DNA of 49,094 nt from Pseudonocardia kujensis (GCF_021283305.1 NZ_JAJSOK010000058.1:1-49094), one strand, 5' to 3'; shown: positions 39,568 to 47,861, counted from the first letter of the stretch. Notes: generated from the sequence alone by a model not told the origin. Made by a program: numbers and translations.

Positions 39568-40674
39568 ATGGAATCCGGACTCATCCACATCCCCTACATG
39601 CGCCCGGAGCGCAGCTCGCGCGAAACCTTCGACTGGGCCCTCGCCAACGCCCGGGAGGCCGACAAGGCCGGCTTCACCGAGTTCATGGTCGCCGAGCACG
39701 CGACCCAGAAGTGGGAGTGCATCCCGACCCCGGAGCTGGTCATCGCGGCCGCCGCCCCGCAGACCGAGCGGATCAAGTTCGCCCCGATGGCGCACCTGCT
39801 CCCGCACCACCACCCCGCCGACCTCGCCATTCAGGTCGGCTGGCTGTCCCAGATCCTCGAGGGTCGCTACTTCCTCGGCGTCGGGGCGGGCGCCTACCCC
39901 CAGGCGTCGTACCTGCACGGCATCACCGACCTGCAGAACAACCCGAAGCGGGTGCGTGAGTCGCTCGAGATCATGGAGAAGATCTGGAAGCGCGAGCCGT
40001 TCTTCCACGAGGGCGAGTTCTGGAACGCCGGCTACCCCGAGGAGGTCGACGACGGCCTCGGCCACGACGACCACAAGCTCGCCGACTTCAGCCCCTGGGG
40101 CGGCAAGCTCGACATCGCCGTGACCGGCCTGTCGGTCAACTCGCCGTCGATCCGGTTCGCCGGTGAGCGCGGGTTCATGCCGGTCTCGATCTACTCCGGC
40201 TCGTCGATCCTGAAGACCCACTGGGAGACCTACGAGAAGGCGGCGCTGGAGAACGGGCACACCCCGGACCGCTCCAAGTACCACGTCTCGCAGACGGTGT
40301 TCGTGGCCGACACCGACAAGGAGGCCAAGAAGCTCGCCATGGAGGGCGGCATCGGGTACGCCTTCGAACGCTACCTGTGGCCCATCTGGGAGCGCTTCGG
40401 CATGCTCGAGGGCTACATGAACGACGTCGGCGCGACGAAGGCCGATGTGGACCTCGAGTGGATCTGCGACAACGTCTGGGTCGTCGGTTCCCCGGAGACC
40501 GTGATCGACAAGCTCAACAAGCTCTACGAGTTCACCGGCGGATGGGGCGTCCTGCAGGTCGAGACCCACGACTACATGGACGACCCGTCCCCGTGGTTCC
40601 AGTCCCTGCAGCTCATCGCGCAGGAGGTCGCCCCGAAGATCCAGCTGCCCTTCAGCTCCTCGGGCCGGAGCTGA
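39568..40674 (+). CDS. LLM-class flavin-dependent monooxygenase 2 (cluster B)
   Basis: A 368-residue luciferase-like monooxygenase: SGLIHIPYMRPERSSRETFDW, ADKAGFTEFMVAEHATQKWE (A-E-H motif), FAPMAHLLPHHHPADLAIQVGWLSQILEGRYFLGVGAGAYP and VVGSPETVIDKLNKLYEFTGGWGVLQVETHDY. It differs from LLM 1 in length and motifs, so the two probably catalyse different steps. AGGAGA precedes ATG. A strong terminator follows the stop. Confidence 0.92.
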   Translation: MESGLIHIPYMRPERSSRETFDWALANAREADKAGFTEFMVAEHATQKWECIPTPELVIAAAAPQTERIKFAPMAHLLPHHHPADLAIQVGWLSQILEGRYFLGVGAGAYPQASYLHGITDLQNNPKRVRESLEIMEKIWKREPFFHEGEFWNAGYPEEVDDGLGHDDHKLADFSPWGGKLDIAVTGLSVNSPSIRFAGERGFMPVSIYSGSSILKTHWETYEKAALENGHTPDRSKYHVSQTVFVADTDKEAKKLAMEGGIGYAFERYLWPIWERFGMLEGYMNDVGATKADVDLEWICDNVWVVGSPETVIDKLNKLYEFTGGWGVLQVETHDYMDDPSPWFQSLQLIAQEVAPKIQLPFSSSGRS

Positions 40675-40691
40675 GCACTCACCTCGGAGGA

Positions 40692-40726
40692 GCGAGAGGG
40701 TGCCCTGCGTGGCGACACCCTCTCGC
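40692..40726 (+). terminator. Terminator after LLM 2
   Basis: GCGAGAGGGTG (40692-40702) pairs perfectly with CACCCTCTCGC (40716-40726), an 11-bp stem with a 13-base loop, 18 bases after the stop. It closes the flavin reductase-RibBA-LLM unit. Confidence 0.85.
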
Positions 40727-41076
40727 CCCTCATGCCTACCGGCCGGTCGAAGTGGCGGCCCCTCGGATCACCGGAGAGCCGAGAGTCACCCTGCAACACG
40801 CAGTCCTTGCCCGAGGACGGGCTCCGGCAGGACGACCTCGCCGTCGCGCCGCTGCGGGTGCTGGTGCTCGTCCCCGAGACGGTGCAACAGCACATCGAGC
40901 CGCCCGGAGGGCGGAGCCGTCACCGTCCACGCCGCACCGGACGGAGTGGGCGGAGCCGAGGTCGTCGTCACCGACCGCGGGCACGGCGAGACGCGACTGC
41001 GGGTGCCTGCCGCCCCGCCGCCTGCCCGGGCTGAACACACGCGCTGATCACACCTCGAGTACCGAAAGGCGGAGAA
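40727..41076 (+). other. Intergenic region with possible kinase debris
   Basis: No supported gene. One plus-strand frame near 40905-41045 reads GGAVTVHAAPDGVGGAEVVVTDRGHG, which faintly recalls the ATP-binding domain of histidine kinases (G-G-x-V-x-V...V-x-D-x-G-x-G). It has no start or upstream domain and may be chance. A GGCGGAG ribosome site precedes the next ATG. Confidence 0.3.
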
Positions 41077-41816
41077 ATGGGACGTCTCCAGGACAAAGTT
41101 GCCCTGATCAGCGGGGGAGCGCGTGGAATGGGGGCGGCGCACGCCCGCGCCATCGTCGACGAAGGCGGTCGCGTCGTGCTCGGTGATGTCCTCGAAGCCG
41201 AGGGGAAGGCCGTGGCCGACGAGCTCGGGGACGCCGCGCGGTTCGTGCCGCTGGACGTGACCCGCGAGGAGGACTGGGCTACCGCGGTCAGGACTGCCAC
41301 CGAGACCTTCGGCAAGCTCAACGTGCTGGTGAACAACGCCGGCATCTGCACAGCGGGCAGTCTCTTCGACTTCACCCTCGAGGACTGGAACCGCATCATC
41401 GCGGTCAACCTGACCGGTCAGTACCTCGGGATCCGGGCGGCAGTAGGTGCGCTGCTGGAGGGCGCACCGTCTTCGATCATCAACATCTCCTCGACCCAGG
41501 GTGTCGAAGGCATTGCCGAACTGCACGGCTACACGGCCTCCAAGTTCGGCGTCCGTGGCCTGACGAAGTCGGTGGCACTGGAGCTCGCCTCACGAAACGT
41601 CCGGGCGAACACCATCTGCCCCGGCACGATCGCGACGCCGATGAACGAGGGCTCGACGTCAGCGGATTCAACCCGATGAACCGCAAGGCCGACCCCGCGG
41701 AGGTCTCCTCCCTGGTCGTCTACCTCGCCAGCGACGAATCCAGCTTCATCAGCGGTACCGAGATCCTGGTCGACGGCGGCGAGCTCGCCGGTCATGGGCC
41801 GTTGATCGCAAAGTAG
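41077..41816 (+). pseudogene. SDR-family oxidoreductase with one-base frameshift
   Basis: About 246 residues across two frames. Frame 1 gives KVALISGGARGMGAAHA, VLVNNAGICTAG, the active site YTASK with Ser upstream, and ICPGTIATPMNEG, then runs into TSADSTR and a stop at 41679. In the next frame, from about 41650, the protein continues LDVSGFNPMNRKADPAEVS, LVVYLASDESSFISGTEILVDGGEL and stops at 41816, exactly the normal SDR C-terminus. A single lost base in the GGG run at 41648-41654 explains it. It is either recently inactivated or a sequencing error. The next gene follows 9 bases later. Confidence 0.85.
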
Positions 41817-41825
41817 GGGACAGAG

Positions 41826-43139
41826 ATGACCAAGACCGTCAGCGGTGCGAACAGCCAGGTCATCGACGTGCGCGCCTCGCGGCGCGCGATCGTCGCGGGC
41901 TCCGTCGGCAACCTCGTCGAGTGGTACGAGTACGCGCTCTACGGCTACATGGCGCCCGTCATCGCCGGGCTCTTCTTCCCGACCGGCAACGGCGTGGCAG
42001 GCCTGCTGGCCACCTTCTCGCTGTTCGCCCTGGCATTCTTCCTCAGGCCCGTCGGTGCGGCGGTGTTCGGCCGCTTCGCCGACCGGGCGGGGCGACGTCC
42101 GGTGCTGGTCCTGATCATCACCCTGATGTCCGGTGCCACGGCGTTGATCGGGGTGCTGCCCACCTACGCGACGATCGGCGTGTGGGCACCGCTTCTGCTC
42201 ACCGTGCTGCGGGTGGTGCAGGGACTCGCGGCGGGCGGCGAGTTCGGCGGCGCGGTGTCACTGATGGCCGAGTACGCGCCGCCCGGTAAGCGCGGGCTCT
42301 ACGGCTCGTGGTCGTTCTTCACCACGGTGATCGGGTTCGTGTTCGGGGCAGGGATGGCGACCGTACTGATCGCCCTCCTCCCCGACGACGCCCTGGCCTC
42401 CTGGGGCTGGCGCATCGGTTTCCTCGCCGCCGCGCCGATGGGTCTCGTCGCGCTCTACCTGCGGATGCGGGTCGACGAGACACCGTCGTTCCGTGCGGCG
42501 ACGGCGGCGCCCGCGACGCCGACACCAGCGGCAGAGGCTGCGCCGGAGCCGGGGCTGCTGCGACAGGTGCTGACCACCGTCGGGATCGTCGTGGTCTACT
42601 CCTGCACCGGCTACACGTTCATGGTGCTGATGCCGACCTACCTGTCGAAGACCCTGGGGATGTCGCTGGAGCAGTCCTACGTACTGACCCTGATCAACGG
42701 CACGGTCGCGGGTCTGGTCGTCCCGTTCGCCGGTGCGTGGTCGGACCGCGTCGGCCGTCGCGCCGTGATGCTCGTCGGCACCATCGGAACCCTCGTGCTG
42801 TCCTACCCGCTGTTCCTCATGCTCCGCGGAGGCTTCGGCGCCGCTCTGGTCGCCCTCGTCGTGGCCGGTGTGCTGATCGGGCTGGTCGGCGGGCCGCTGC
42901 CGGCCCTGCTGTCCGAGCGGTTCCCGACGCGTACCCGGGTCACGGGCGTCGCGCTGGCCTACGCGGTGTCGGTGGCGCTGTTCGGCGGAACGGCCCCGTT
43001 CATCATCACCGCGGTCGTCTCGGCGACGGGCAACTCGCTGGCGGCTGCGTGGTACACGATCGCCTGCAGCCTCATCACACTCGCGACCCTGCTGTGGTTG
43101 CGGGGGGCGGCAACCCACCGCGAACCCCTGCGGGACTGA
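41826..43139 (+). CDS. MFS transporter, MHS type (cluster B)
   Basis: A 437-residue 12-segment transporter: RAIVAGSVGNLVEWYEYALYGYMAP, GRFADRAGRRPVLV, LRVVQGLAAGGEFGGAVSLMAEYAPPGKRG, and in the second half WSDRVGRRAVMLVG. It has the same family and layout as the cluster A transporter but is clearly diverged. A Pro/Ala-rich loop (about residues 226-244) joins the halves. Presumed proton symport of the carboxylate substrate of the cluster. The next gene (ligase) starts 2 bases after its stop. Confidence 0.93.
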   Translation: MTKTVSGANSQVIDVRASRRAIVAGSVGNLVEWYEYALYGYMAPVIAGLFFPTGNGVAGLLATFSLFALAFFLRPVGAAVFGRFADRAGRRPVLVLIITLMSGATALIGVLPTYATIGVWAPLLLTVLRVVQGLAAGGEFGGAVSLMAEYAPPGKRGLYGSWSFFTTVIGFVFGAGMATVLIALLPDDALASWGWRIGFLAAAPMGLVALYLRMRVDETPSFRAATAAPATPTPAAEAAPEPGLLRQVLTTVGIVVVYSCTGYTFMVLMPTYLSKTLGMSLEQSYVLTLINGTVAGLVVPFAGAWSDRVGRRAVMLVGTIGTLVLSYPLFLMLRGGFGAALVALVVAGVLIGLVGGPLPALLSERFPTRTRVTGVALAYAVSVALFGGTAPFIITAVVSATGNSLAAAWYTIACSLITLATLLWLRGAATHREPLRD

Positions 43140-43141
43140 GG

Positions 43142-44695
43142 ATGGACGGACACGACGTCAGCTCGGGTCGCACCCTGGCCGGGTTGCTCGAGCAGTGGGC
43201 GGGTCTGCGGCCCAGGGAGCCCGCCCTGGTCCACCTCCGCGACCCCGCCGGCTCCGTAGGCCAGGGCACCGTGACCTGGGAACGCCTCGCCACCGATGTG
43301 CACGACCTGCGCCGGAAGCTAGCGGCGATCGGCGTGCAGGACGGGCGCAGCGTCGTCCTGGCCCTGCCCAACAGCCCGCTCACCGTGGCCCTGTGGCTGG
43401 CGATCCCCGCCAACGGTGCGATCGTGCAGGCGGTCGACCCGGACTCCGGGCTGCTCACTGTCGAGCGGGCCCTACGAGCCACCGAACCGGTCGCAGTCGT
43501 GGCAGCACCATCCCACGCCGGCCTCGTCGCCGACGCCATCGGCCGGGCCGAGGTCTCGACGCGTCTACTGGTCCCGTCCGACGACGAGCTGTGGACCACC
43601 GCGTGCCCCGCCGACCTGGCCACCACCGGCGGCGAGCCGCCCTCGGCCACGCCCGATCTCGTCGCCGGGCTGCTCCCGACCTCCGGCACCAGCGGCGCGC
43701 CGAAGCTGGTGCAGCTCACCCACCGCAACTACGTCATGTCCGCCGAACGGCTCGCGCGCAACGGCGGCTACCTGAGCACCGACCGGCACTACCTCTGCTC
43801 GCCGTTCTTCCACACCAACGCGCAGCTCTACCTGTGCGCGCCGCCCTTCGTCACGGGCGGGTCGATTGCGGTCGTGCCCCGGTTCAGCGCGAGCACCTGG
43901 TTCGACGCCGCCCGTCGCACCGGCGCCACGATCGCCTCGATGGTCGCGCCGCCGATGCGGATGGCCCTGCACCGCGCCGTGGCCTCCGGCTGCCCGGTCG
44001 ACCCGGGCCCGCTCCGCGCCGTCCACTACGGAATGACCTTGAGCAGCGCGGACTGGCGGGAGTGGGACCGGCTGGTCCCGGGGGTCCACATGCGTCAGAT
44101 CTACGGACAGACCGAGTCCGTGACCGGCGTCCTCCGCGGCGCACCGTGGGAGAGCGACGACCGTGCGACGATCGGCCGCCCGTTCCTCGGCGTCGACGGC
44201 GTCCGCCTGGTCCGCGACGACGGCTCCGACGCTCCGGACGGCGAGCCGGGCGAGCTGTGGGTCCGCGGGAGCCCGGGCAACACGCTCATGCGCGGCTACC
44301 TCGACGCTGCCGCCGCCACCGCGGGGACCCTCGTCGACGGCGAATGGCTGCGGACGGGCGACATCATGGTCCGGCACCCGAACGGACGCTTCGAGTTCCG
44401 CGGCCGCGGCATGCACATCATCCGACGCGGTGGGGAGAACCTCTCGACCTACGCGCTGGAAATCGATCTCCAGGCCTGCCCACTCGTCCGCGACGTCGCC
44501 GTCACGTCCCGTCCTGACGAGATCCTCGACGCCGTCGTCGTCGCGCACGTGATCCCGGCCGCGGGCTACGAGGAGAGGAGCTTCCGGGCCTGGTGTCGCG
44601 AGCACCTCGGCCGCCGGGGCGTCCCGGACGAGATCCGGGAGCATGCCTCGTTCCCGAGGACCGGAAGTGGGCGGGTGATCGTACGGGAGCTTTGA
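43142..44695 (+). CDS. AMP-dependent synthetase/ligase lacking the A10 lysine (cluster B)
   Basis: 517 residues: GLLPTSGTSGAPKLVQLTH (A3), HYGMTLSSADW, QIYGQTESVTGVLRG (A5), WLRTGDIMVRHPN (A7), FRGRGMHIIRRGGENLSTYALE (A8). The C-terminus reads PRTGSGRVIVREL, so the catalytic lysine of motif A10 (G-K) is Arg511. Also, the A8 hinge K is replaced (RGMHII). The adenylation half-reaction should be weakened; thioester formation from an acyl-AMP might remain. ATG 43142 sits 2 bases after the transporter stop with no strong ribosome site, so coupling is likely. Confidence 0.88.
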   Translation: MDGHDVSSGRTLAGLLEQWAGLRPREPALVHLRDPAGSVGQGTVTWERLATDVHDLRRKLAAIGVQDGRSVVLALPNSPLTVALWLAIPANGAIVQAVDPDSGLLTVERALRATEPVAVVAAPSHAGLVADAIGRAEVSTRLLVPSDDELWTTACPADLATTGGEPPSATPDLVAGLLPTSGTSGAPKLVQLTHRNYVMSAERLARNGGYLSTDRHYLCSPFFHTNAQLYLCAPPFVTGGSIAVVPRFSASTWFDAARRTGATIASMVAPPMRMALHRAVASGCPVDPGPLRAVHYGMTLSSADWREWDRLVPGVHMRQIYGQTESVTGVLRGAPWESDDRATIGRPFLGVDGVRLVRDDGSDAPDGEPGELWVRGSPGNTLMRGYLDAAAATAGTLVDGEWLRTGDIMVRHPNGRFEFRGRGMHIIRRGGENLSTYALEIDLQACPLVRDVAVTSRPDEILDAVVVAHVIPAAGYEERSFRAWCREHLGRRGVPDEIREHASFPRTGSGRVIVREL

Positions 44696-44710
44696 GCGTT
44701 CATCCGTGCG

Positions 44711-44726
44711 AAGATCGTACGATCTT
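44711..44726. terminator. Perfect 16-bp palindrome with T-run
   Basis: AAGATCGTACGATCTT followed by TT, 15 bases after the ligase stop. The stem is short, so it may be a weak intrinsic terminator or an operator-like palindrome. It is unusually AT-rich for this DNA. Confidence 0.45.
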
Positions 44727-44826
44727 TTGGCAGGACACGATTTCCGGCGGGTGATTCGAGCTGTCGGCCTGAGACCGGTCATGACACGAAATCTCGTCGA
44801 AGCGGTCGAGATGCATCCTGGCCGGC

Positions 44827-45113
44827 TGCTCCTCCACCCGCATCCGCGCGCTCGTCGCCGCCGGCGACGTCGCCGAAGCGGCTCGGGTCCTTGGCCGGCC
44901 TCACCGGGTGAGCGGTCGCGGCTACGGGGTCCGGATCCGGATACCGGACGCCACACTGTTGCCACCCGACGGTCGCTCCCTCGTCCAGGCCGACGACATC
45001 GTCACGCTCGGGACGCTCGAGAATCGGTCGCTCACACTTGACGTCCTGCTGCAGCAGGGACCGCTCGATGTCGACTTCCTCGACGGTGAGAGGTGGCGCC
45101 GGCCCCTCCTTCG
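44827..45113 (+). pseudogene. RibF-like (riboflavin kinase/FAD synthetase) remnant
   Basis: One frame reads STRIRALVAAGDVAEAARVL, GRPHRVSGR, then IPDATLLPPDGRSLVQADD and DVLLQQGPLDVDFLDGERW. The first part matches the end of the RibF nucleotidyltransferase domain (S-S-T-x-I-R...G-D-V-x-x-A-x-x-L-G-R-P-x-x-x-x-G); the rest is less certain. No start codon or N-terminal domain is present, so it is a dead fragment. It is the third riboflavin-related gene in or near the monooxygenase clusters. Confidence 0.5.
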
Positions 45114-45125
45114 CTGCACCGCTTG

Positions 45126-45145
45126 GCCGGCACCGCGGTGCCGGC
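45126..45145. terminator. GC palindrome between convergent remnants
   Basis: A perfect 20-base palindrome (GCCGGCACCG and its complement) lies 33 bases past the end of the quinone oxidoreductase reading frame on the minus strand, so it is a plausible terminator for it. Confidence 0.5.
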
Positions 45146-45177
45146 TCGGATGGGGGTGCGTCGCACGCCGGGTGAGG

Positions 45178-45990
45178 TCAGGGGAGCAGCAGGAGCTTGC
45201 CCGTGGTCGTGCGTGATTCGATGTCCGTGTGGGCACGGGCTGCCTCGGCGAGCGGGTAGCGGCGTCCGATCCGGACGATCAGCTCGCCCTTCTCGACGAG
45301 CGTGAACAGCTCGCCCGTGTGCGTTCTGAGCTCCTCGGGCGTGCGGATGTGGTCCTCGGTCACACCGTAGGTGAGGCGGGTACTGCGAGGGATCTCGTTC
45401 ATCACGATCGACGGCACCTCCCCGATCAGCGGCCCATAGAACACCAGCGTGCCGTGGGTGCGCAGCACCTGCAGCGATGCGTGGAACGTGGTCGCGCCCG
45501 CGCCGTCGAAGACCGCGTGCACGCCCTCGCCCCCCGTCAGCTGCCGCACCGGCTCGACGAACGCGTCGCCGGTGGAGACCAGGACGTGGTCGGCACCGGC
45601 CTCGGTGGCGATCGCGACCTTCTCCGGCCGCGACACCAGCCCGATCACGGTGCCGCCGCGGGCCTTGATGAGCTGGGTGAGCAGCAGCCCGACCCCGCCG
45701 GCGGCAGCGTGCACGAGCGTGACGTCGCCGGGCTGCACCGGGTGGGACGCGGTGGTGAAGTGGTGCGCCGTCAGCCCCTGCAGCAGCAGCGCCGCGGCCG
45801 TCTCGTCGTCCACGGCCTCCGGGAGCGCGACCGTGCCGCTCGCGGGCACCACGATCTGCTCGGCATAGCTGCCGTGGGTGTTGATCGTCAGCCAGCCGAC
45901 GCGGTCGCCGGGAGCGAACTCGTGCACGCCCTCACCGACCTCGGTCACCACACCGACGCCCTCCGCGCCGGGCACCTCGGCCAGGCGTTG
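45178..45990 (-). pseudogene. NADPH:quinone oxidoreductase, 5'-truncated
   Basis: About 265 residues of a zeta-crystallin-type medium-chain dehydrogenase remain: GAEGVGVVTEVGEGV, PGDRVGWLTINTHGSYAEQIVV, LTAHHFTTASHPVQPGDVTLVHAAAGGVGLLLTQL (Rossmann loop AAAGGVG), and the C-terminus RYPLAEAARAHTDIESRTTTGK. The first 60 or so residues, normally containing the start of the catalytic fold, are absent. Homology ends at about 45990, where a TetR gene on the plus strand begins in mid-sequence. It could start at an internal GTG and give an incomplete protein. Confidence 0.82.
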
Positions 45991-46004
45991 CCTGCGGATG
46001 AAAG

Positions 46005-46331
46005 TGTGTCATCGTCGAGACCAGCCGCAGCCAGGGGCTCCACTGCCCGCTCGGCGTGCTGATCGCCGATATGGGCCGGTACAGCCCGGCGGCCCAGGCC
46101 GTCACGGTGCAGCTGATCCGCCAGTGGCAGGACTGCCTCCGCACCGGTATCGAGGCCACTCAAGCGGCCGGTGAGGCCAACCCGGCAGTCGACGCCGACC
46201 GCACGGCCGCAGCAGTGATCGCCGCCATCCAGGGGGGAGTCAGCGTCCTGCTCTCCACCGACTTCGCCACCCATCTGGAGGCGGCACTCGACTTGTGCCT
46301 CGACCACCTGTGGTCGCAGGCCCCCCGGTAG
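46005..46331 (+). pseudogene. TetR-family regulator, C-terminal remnant
   Basis: Reads PLGVLIADMGRYSPAAQAVTVQLIRQWQDCLRTGIEATQAAGE, DADRTAAAVIAAIQGGVSVLLSTDFATHLEAALDLCLDHLW, a typical TetR ligand-domain C-terminus. The helix-turn-helix and first ligand helices are missing. It begins at the same junction (about 45990-46005) where the divergent quinone oxidoreductase loses its 5' end. Confidence 0.78.
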
Positions 46332-46464
46332 CCGGCCTCGGCCTGCGCGGTGCCGAAGCCGACGAGTCGCCCGCTGGCTGCGCCCAGGCGTTCGACTCGT
46401 GTGGCTGCTCACGCCCGGGACGCCTCGAGCACCCCCATCCTGACGGAAGGTCGCAGGCTCCTCC

Positions 46465-46494
46465 TTGACAAAACCTCCAGTCGCAACTATAGAT
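46465..46494 (+). promoter_or_regulatory. Near-consensus sigma-70-type promoter
   Basis: TTGACA (46465-46470), 17-base spacer, TATAGAT (46488-46494). This is the closest match to the vegetative consensus in the window. It lies 63 bases upstream of the hypothetical gene at 46557. The rest of 46332-46556 shows no gene. Confidence 0.7.
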
Positions 46495-46556
46495 ATGGGT
46501 AGGACGCGGTACATGACCTGGTGTCGACGATGACCTTGCCGGGGAGTGAATCGACC

Positions 46557-46889
46557 ATGCCGAACACCAGCCACGCGAGAGGGACCAGCGAGTTGGTCGA
46601 CCTGGTCTCCACGGATCAGGCCTGGCTGCGCGCTGAGTTCGACGCGATCATCGCCGCGAACTTCGACGGCCTTCCTCCGTGTTTCCCTCCGTCGCGTCCC
46701 CCCAGGCCGCTACCTACCGCCGCAGGGCCGCGTCGAGCGGGTCGCCGAGCCCCTGACCGCAGGACTTCTGCTGCCCGGTCGGCGGAGGTGGCGTGGTCAG
46801 CGCGTGGTGGGGGTCGGCAGCGCTCCCCTCCGCCGCCCGACGGTGTCGGTGCTCACGAGCACGCACCGATCAGGAGAACGCGGGAGTGA
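46557..46889 (+). CDS. Hypothetical protein, probably frameshifted
   Basis: 110 residues as read. The first 40 (SELVDLVSTDQAWLRAEFDAIIAANFDG) resemble a short actinobacterial protein of unknown function that often occurs near transposable elements and is followed by a Pro/Arg-rich tail. The remaining residues are low-complexity and may be out of frame. GGGGAG precedes ATG, and a near-perfect promoter lies upstream, so it is probably expressed. Confidence 0.5.
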   Translation: MPNTSHARGTSELVDLVSTDQAWLRAEFDAIIAANFDGLPPCFPPSRPPRPLPTAAGPRRAGRRAPDRRTSAARSAEVAWSARGGGRQRSPPPPDGVGAHEHAPIRRTRE

Positions 46890-47271
46890 GAGGACCACGT
46901 GCGGAAACGGAAGGCAGGTGATGCGACGTCGACGCGCCTGACATCCGGTGCGGTCCGGTGACCGCTCATCGGGCGGGGTGTCTGTGTCCCATGCATGTCC
47001 GAGGAGCCCGTGCAGCAGAACTCGCAGTCGAGAAGCTGACAGCGGGCCCGGACCTGCGTCTCGTGGCGCATCCTTCGTGGTGCCCCGCTCCGGAGGGCGT
47101 CTCCTGCGGCACCTGGCAGGCGCGATCCCCGAGCGCCCGAGCAAAGAGCACCTGAGCAACGACCGGCATGTGTCGACGGATGCCAGGTCCGGCCGTCACC
47201 GCAGCGGGTGGCGGGGCCGGGCCGGACTACCGGGAACACGGAACTGGACGCTGAAGATTCCACGCACGGCC
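46890..47271 (+). other. Upstream region of the small heat-shock gene
   Basis: No gene I can name. A 65-codon frame from GTG 46958 (HRAGCLCPMHVRGARAAEL...HPSWCPAPEGVSCGTW) has several Cys and could be a real small protein; no family is recognised. The heat-shock promoter should lie here, but I see no clear HrcA (CIRCE) or HspR (HAIR) repeat. Confidence 0.3.
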
Positions 47272-47308
47272 GAGTCGCCTCCGGCCCACGGTCCGCCGGA
47301 GGCGGCTC
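47272..47308 (+). promoter_or_regulatory. Structured leader of the small heat-shock gene
   Basis: GAGTCGCCTCCGGC (47272-47285) pairs with 47295-47308: 14 bp with one G-T wobble and a 9-base loop. The left arm contains CGCCTCC (47276-47282), exactly complementary to GGAGGCG of the ribosome site at 47328-47334 as well as to the right arm. Two mutually exclusive structures are therefore possible, one of which hides the ribosome site. Confidence 0.5.
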
Positions 47309-47340
47309 GTGAGACCCACGCAGCGAAGGAGGCGCATGTG

Positions 47341-47772
47341 ATGTTGATGAGGACCGACCCGTTCTGGGAGCTGGATCGGCTGACCCAGCAGTTGTTCGGG
47401 GCCAACGGCACCGCGACCCGCCCGGCGTCGATGCCGATGGACGCCTACCGGCACGGCGACGAGTACGTGGTGCAGTTCGACCTGCCCGGGGTCGCGCCGG
47501 ACTCGATCGACCTCGACGTCGAGCGCAACGTGCTCACGGTCAAGGCCGAACGCACCCCCGACCACGCCGAGGGCGTCGAGCTTCAGGTGGCCGAACGGCC
47601 TCGCGGGGTGTTCTCCCGGCAGTTGTTCCTGGGTGACACCCTCGACGCGGACAACATCACCGCACACTACGACGCCGGTGTGCTCACGCTGCGGGTGCCG
47701 ATCGCCGAGCAGGCCAAGCCCCGCAAGATCGCCATCAGCGGCGAGAGCGAGGCCAGGCAGATCAACGCCTGA
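47341..47772 (+). CDS. Small heat-shock protein (Hsp20/alpha-crystallin family)
   Basis: 143 residues. N-terminal arm RTDPFWELDRLTQQLFG, then the alpha-crystallin domain (about 38-132): DEYVVQFDLPGVAPDSIDLDVERNVLTVKAER, GVFSRQLFLGDTLDADNITAHYDAGVLTLRVPI with the A-x-x-x-x-G-V-L-T-L signature. It is an ATP-independent holdase of the Hsp18 type. ATG 47341 has AAGGAGG at 8 bases; an in-frame GTG at 47338 is also possible. A strong hairpin upstream may control translation, and a terminator follows. Confidence 0.95.
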   Translation: MLMRTDPFWELDRLTQQLFGANGTATRPASMPMDAYRHGDEYVVQFDLPGVAPDSIDLDVERNVLTVKAERTPDHAEGVELQVAERPRGVFSRQLFLGDTLDADNITAHYDAGVLTLRVPIAEQAKPRKIAISGESEARQINA

Positions 47773-47803
47773 GCACGGACGAGCCCGCGGGCCCGACGGG
47801 CGT

Positions 47804-47840
47804 GACCCCGCCCGGGCGGACGCACCGCCCGAGCGGGGTC
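47804..47840 (+). terminator. Terminator after the small heat-shock gene
   Basis: GACCCCGC (47804-47811) pairs with 47833-47840 and, inside it, CGGGCGG (47813-47819) with 47825-47831, giving 15 bp with one mismatch and a 5-base loop, 31 bases after the stop. Confidence 0.8.
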
Positions 47841-47861
47841 CGCCCGCGCAGCGTCACCGCA

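Noticed and set aside
40905..41045. Histidine-kinase ATP-binding domain remnant
   Set aside because: Only about 25 residues look similar, without the N-box or a second motif. I mention it only as a possibility in the intergenic entry.
41640..41660. Programmed ribosomal frameshift in the SDR
   Set aside because: There is no slippery heptamer or downstream structure, and SDR genes are not known to use frameshifting. A lost base is simpler.
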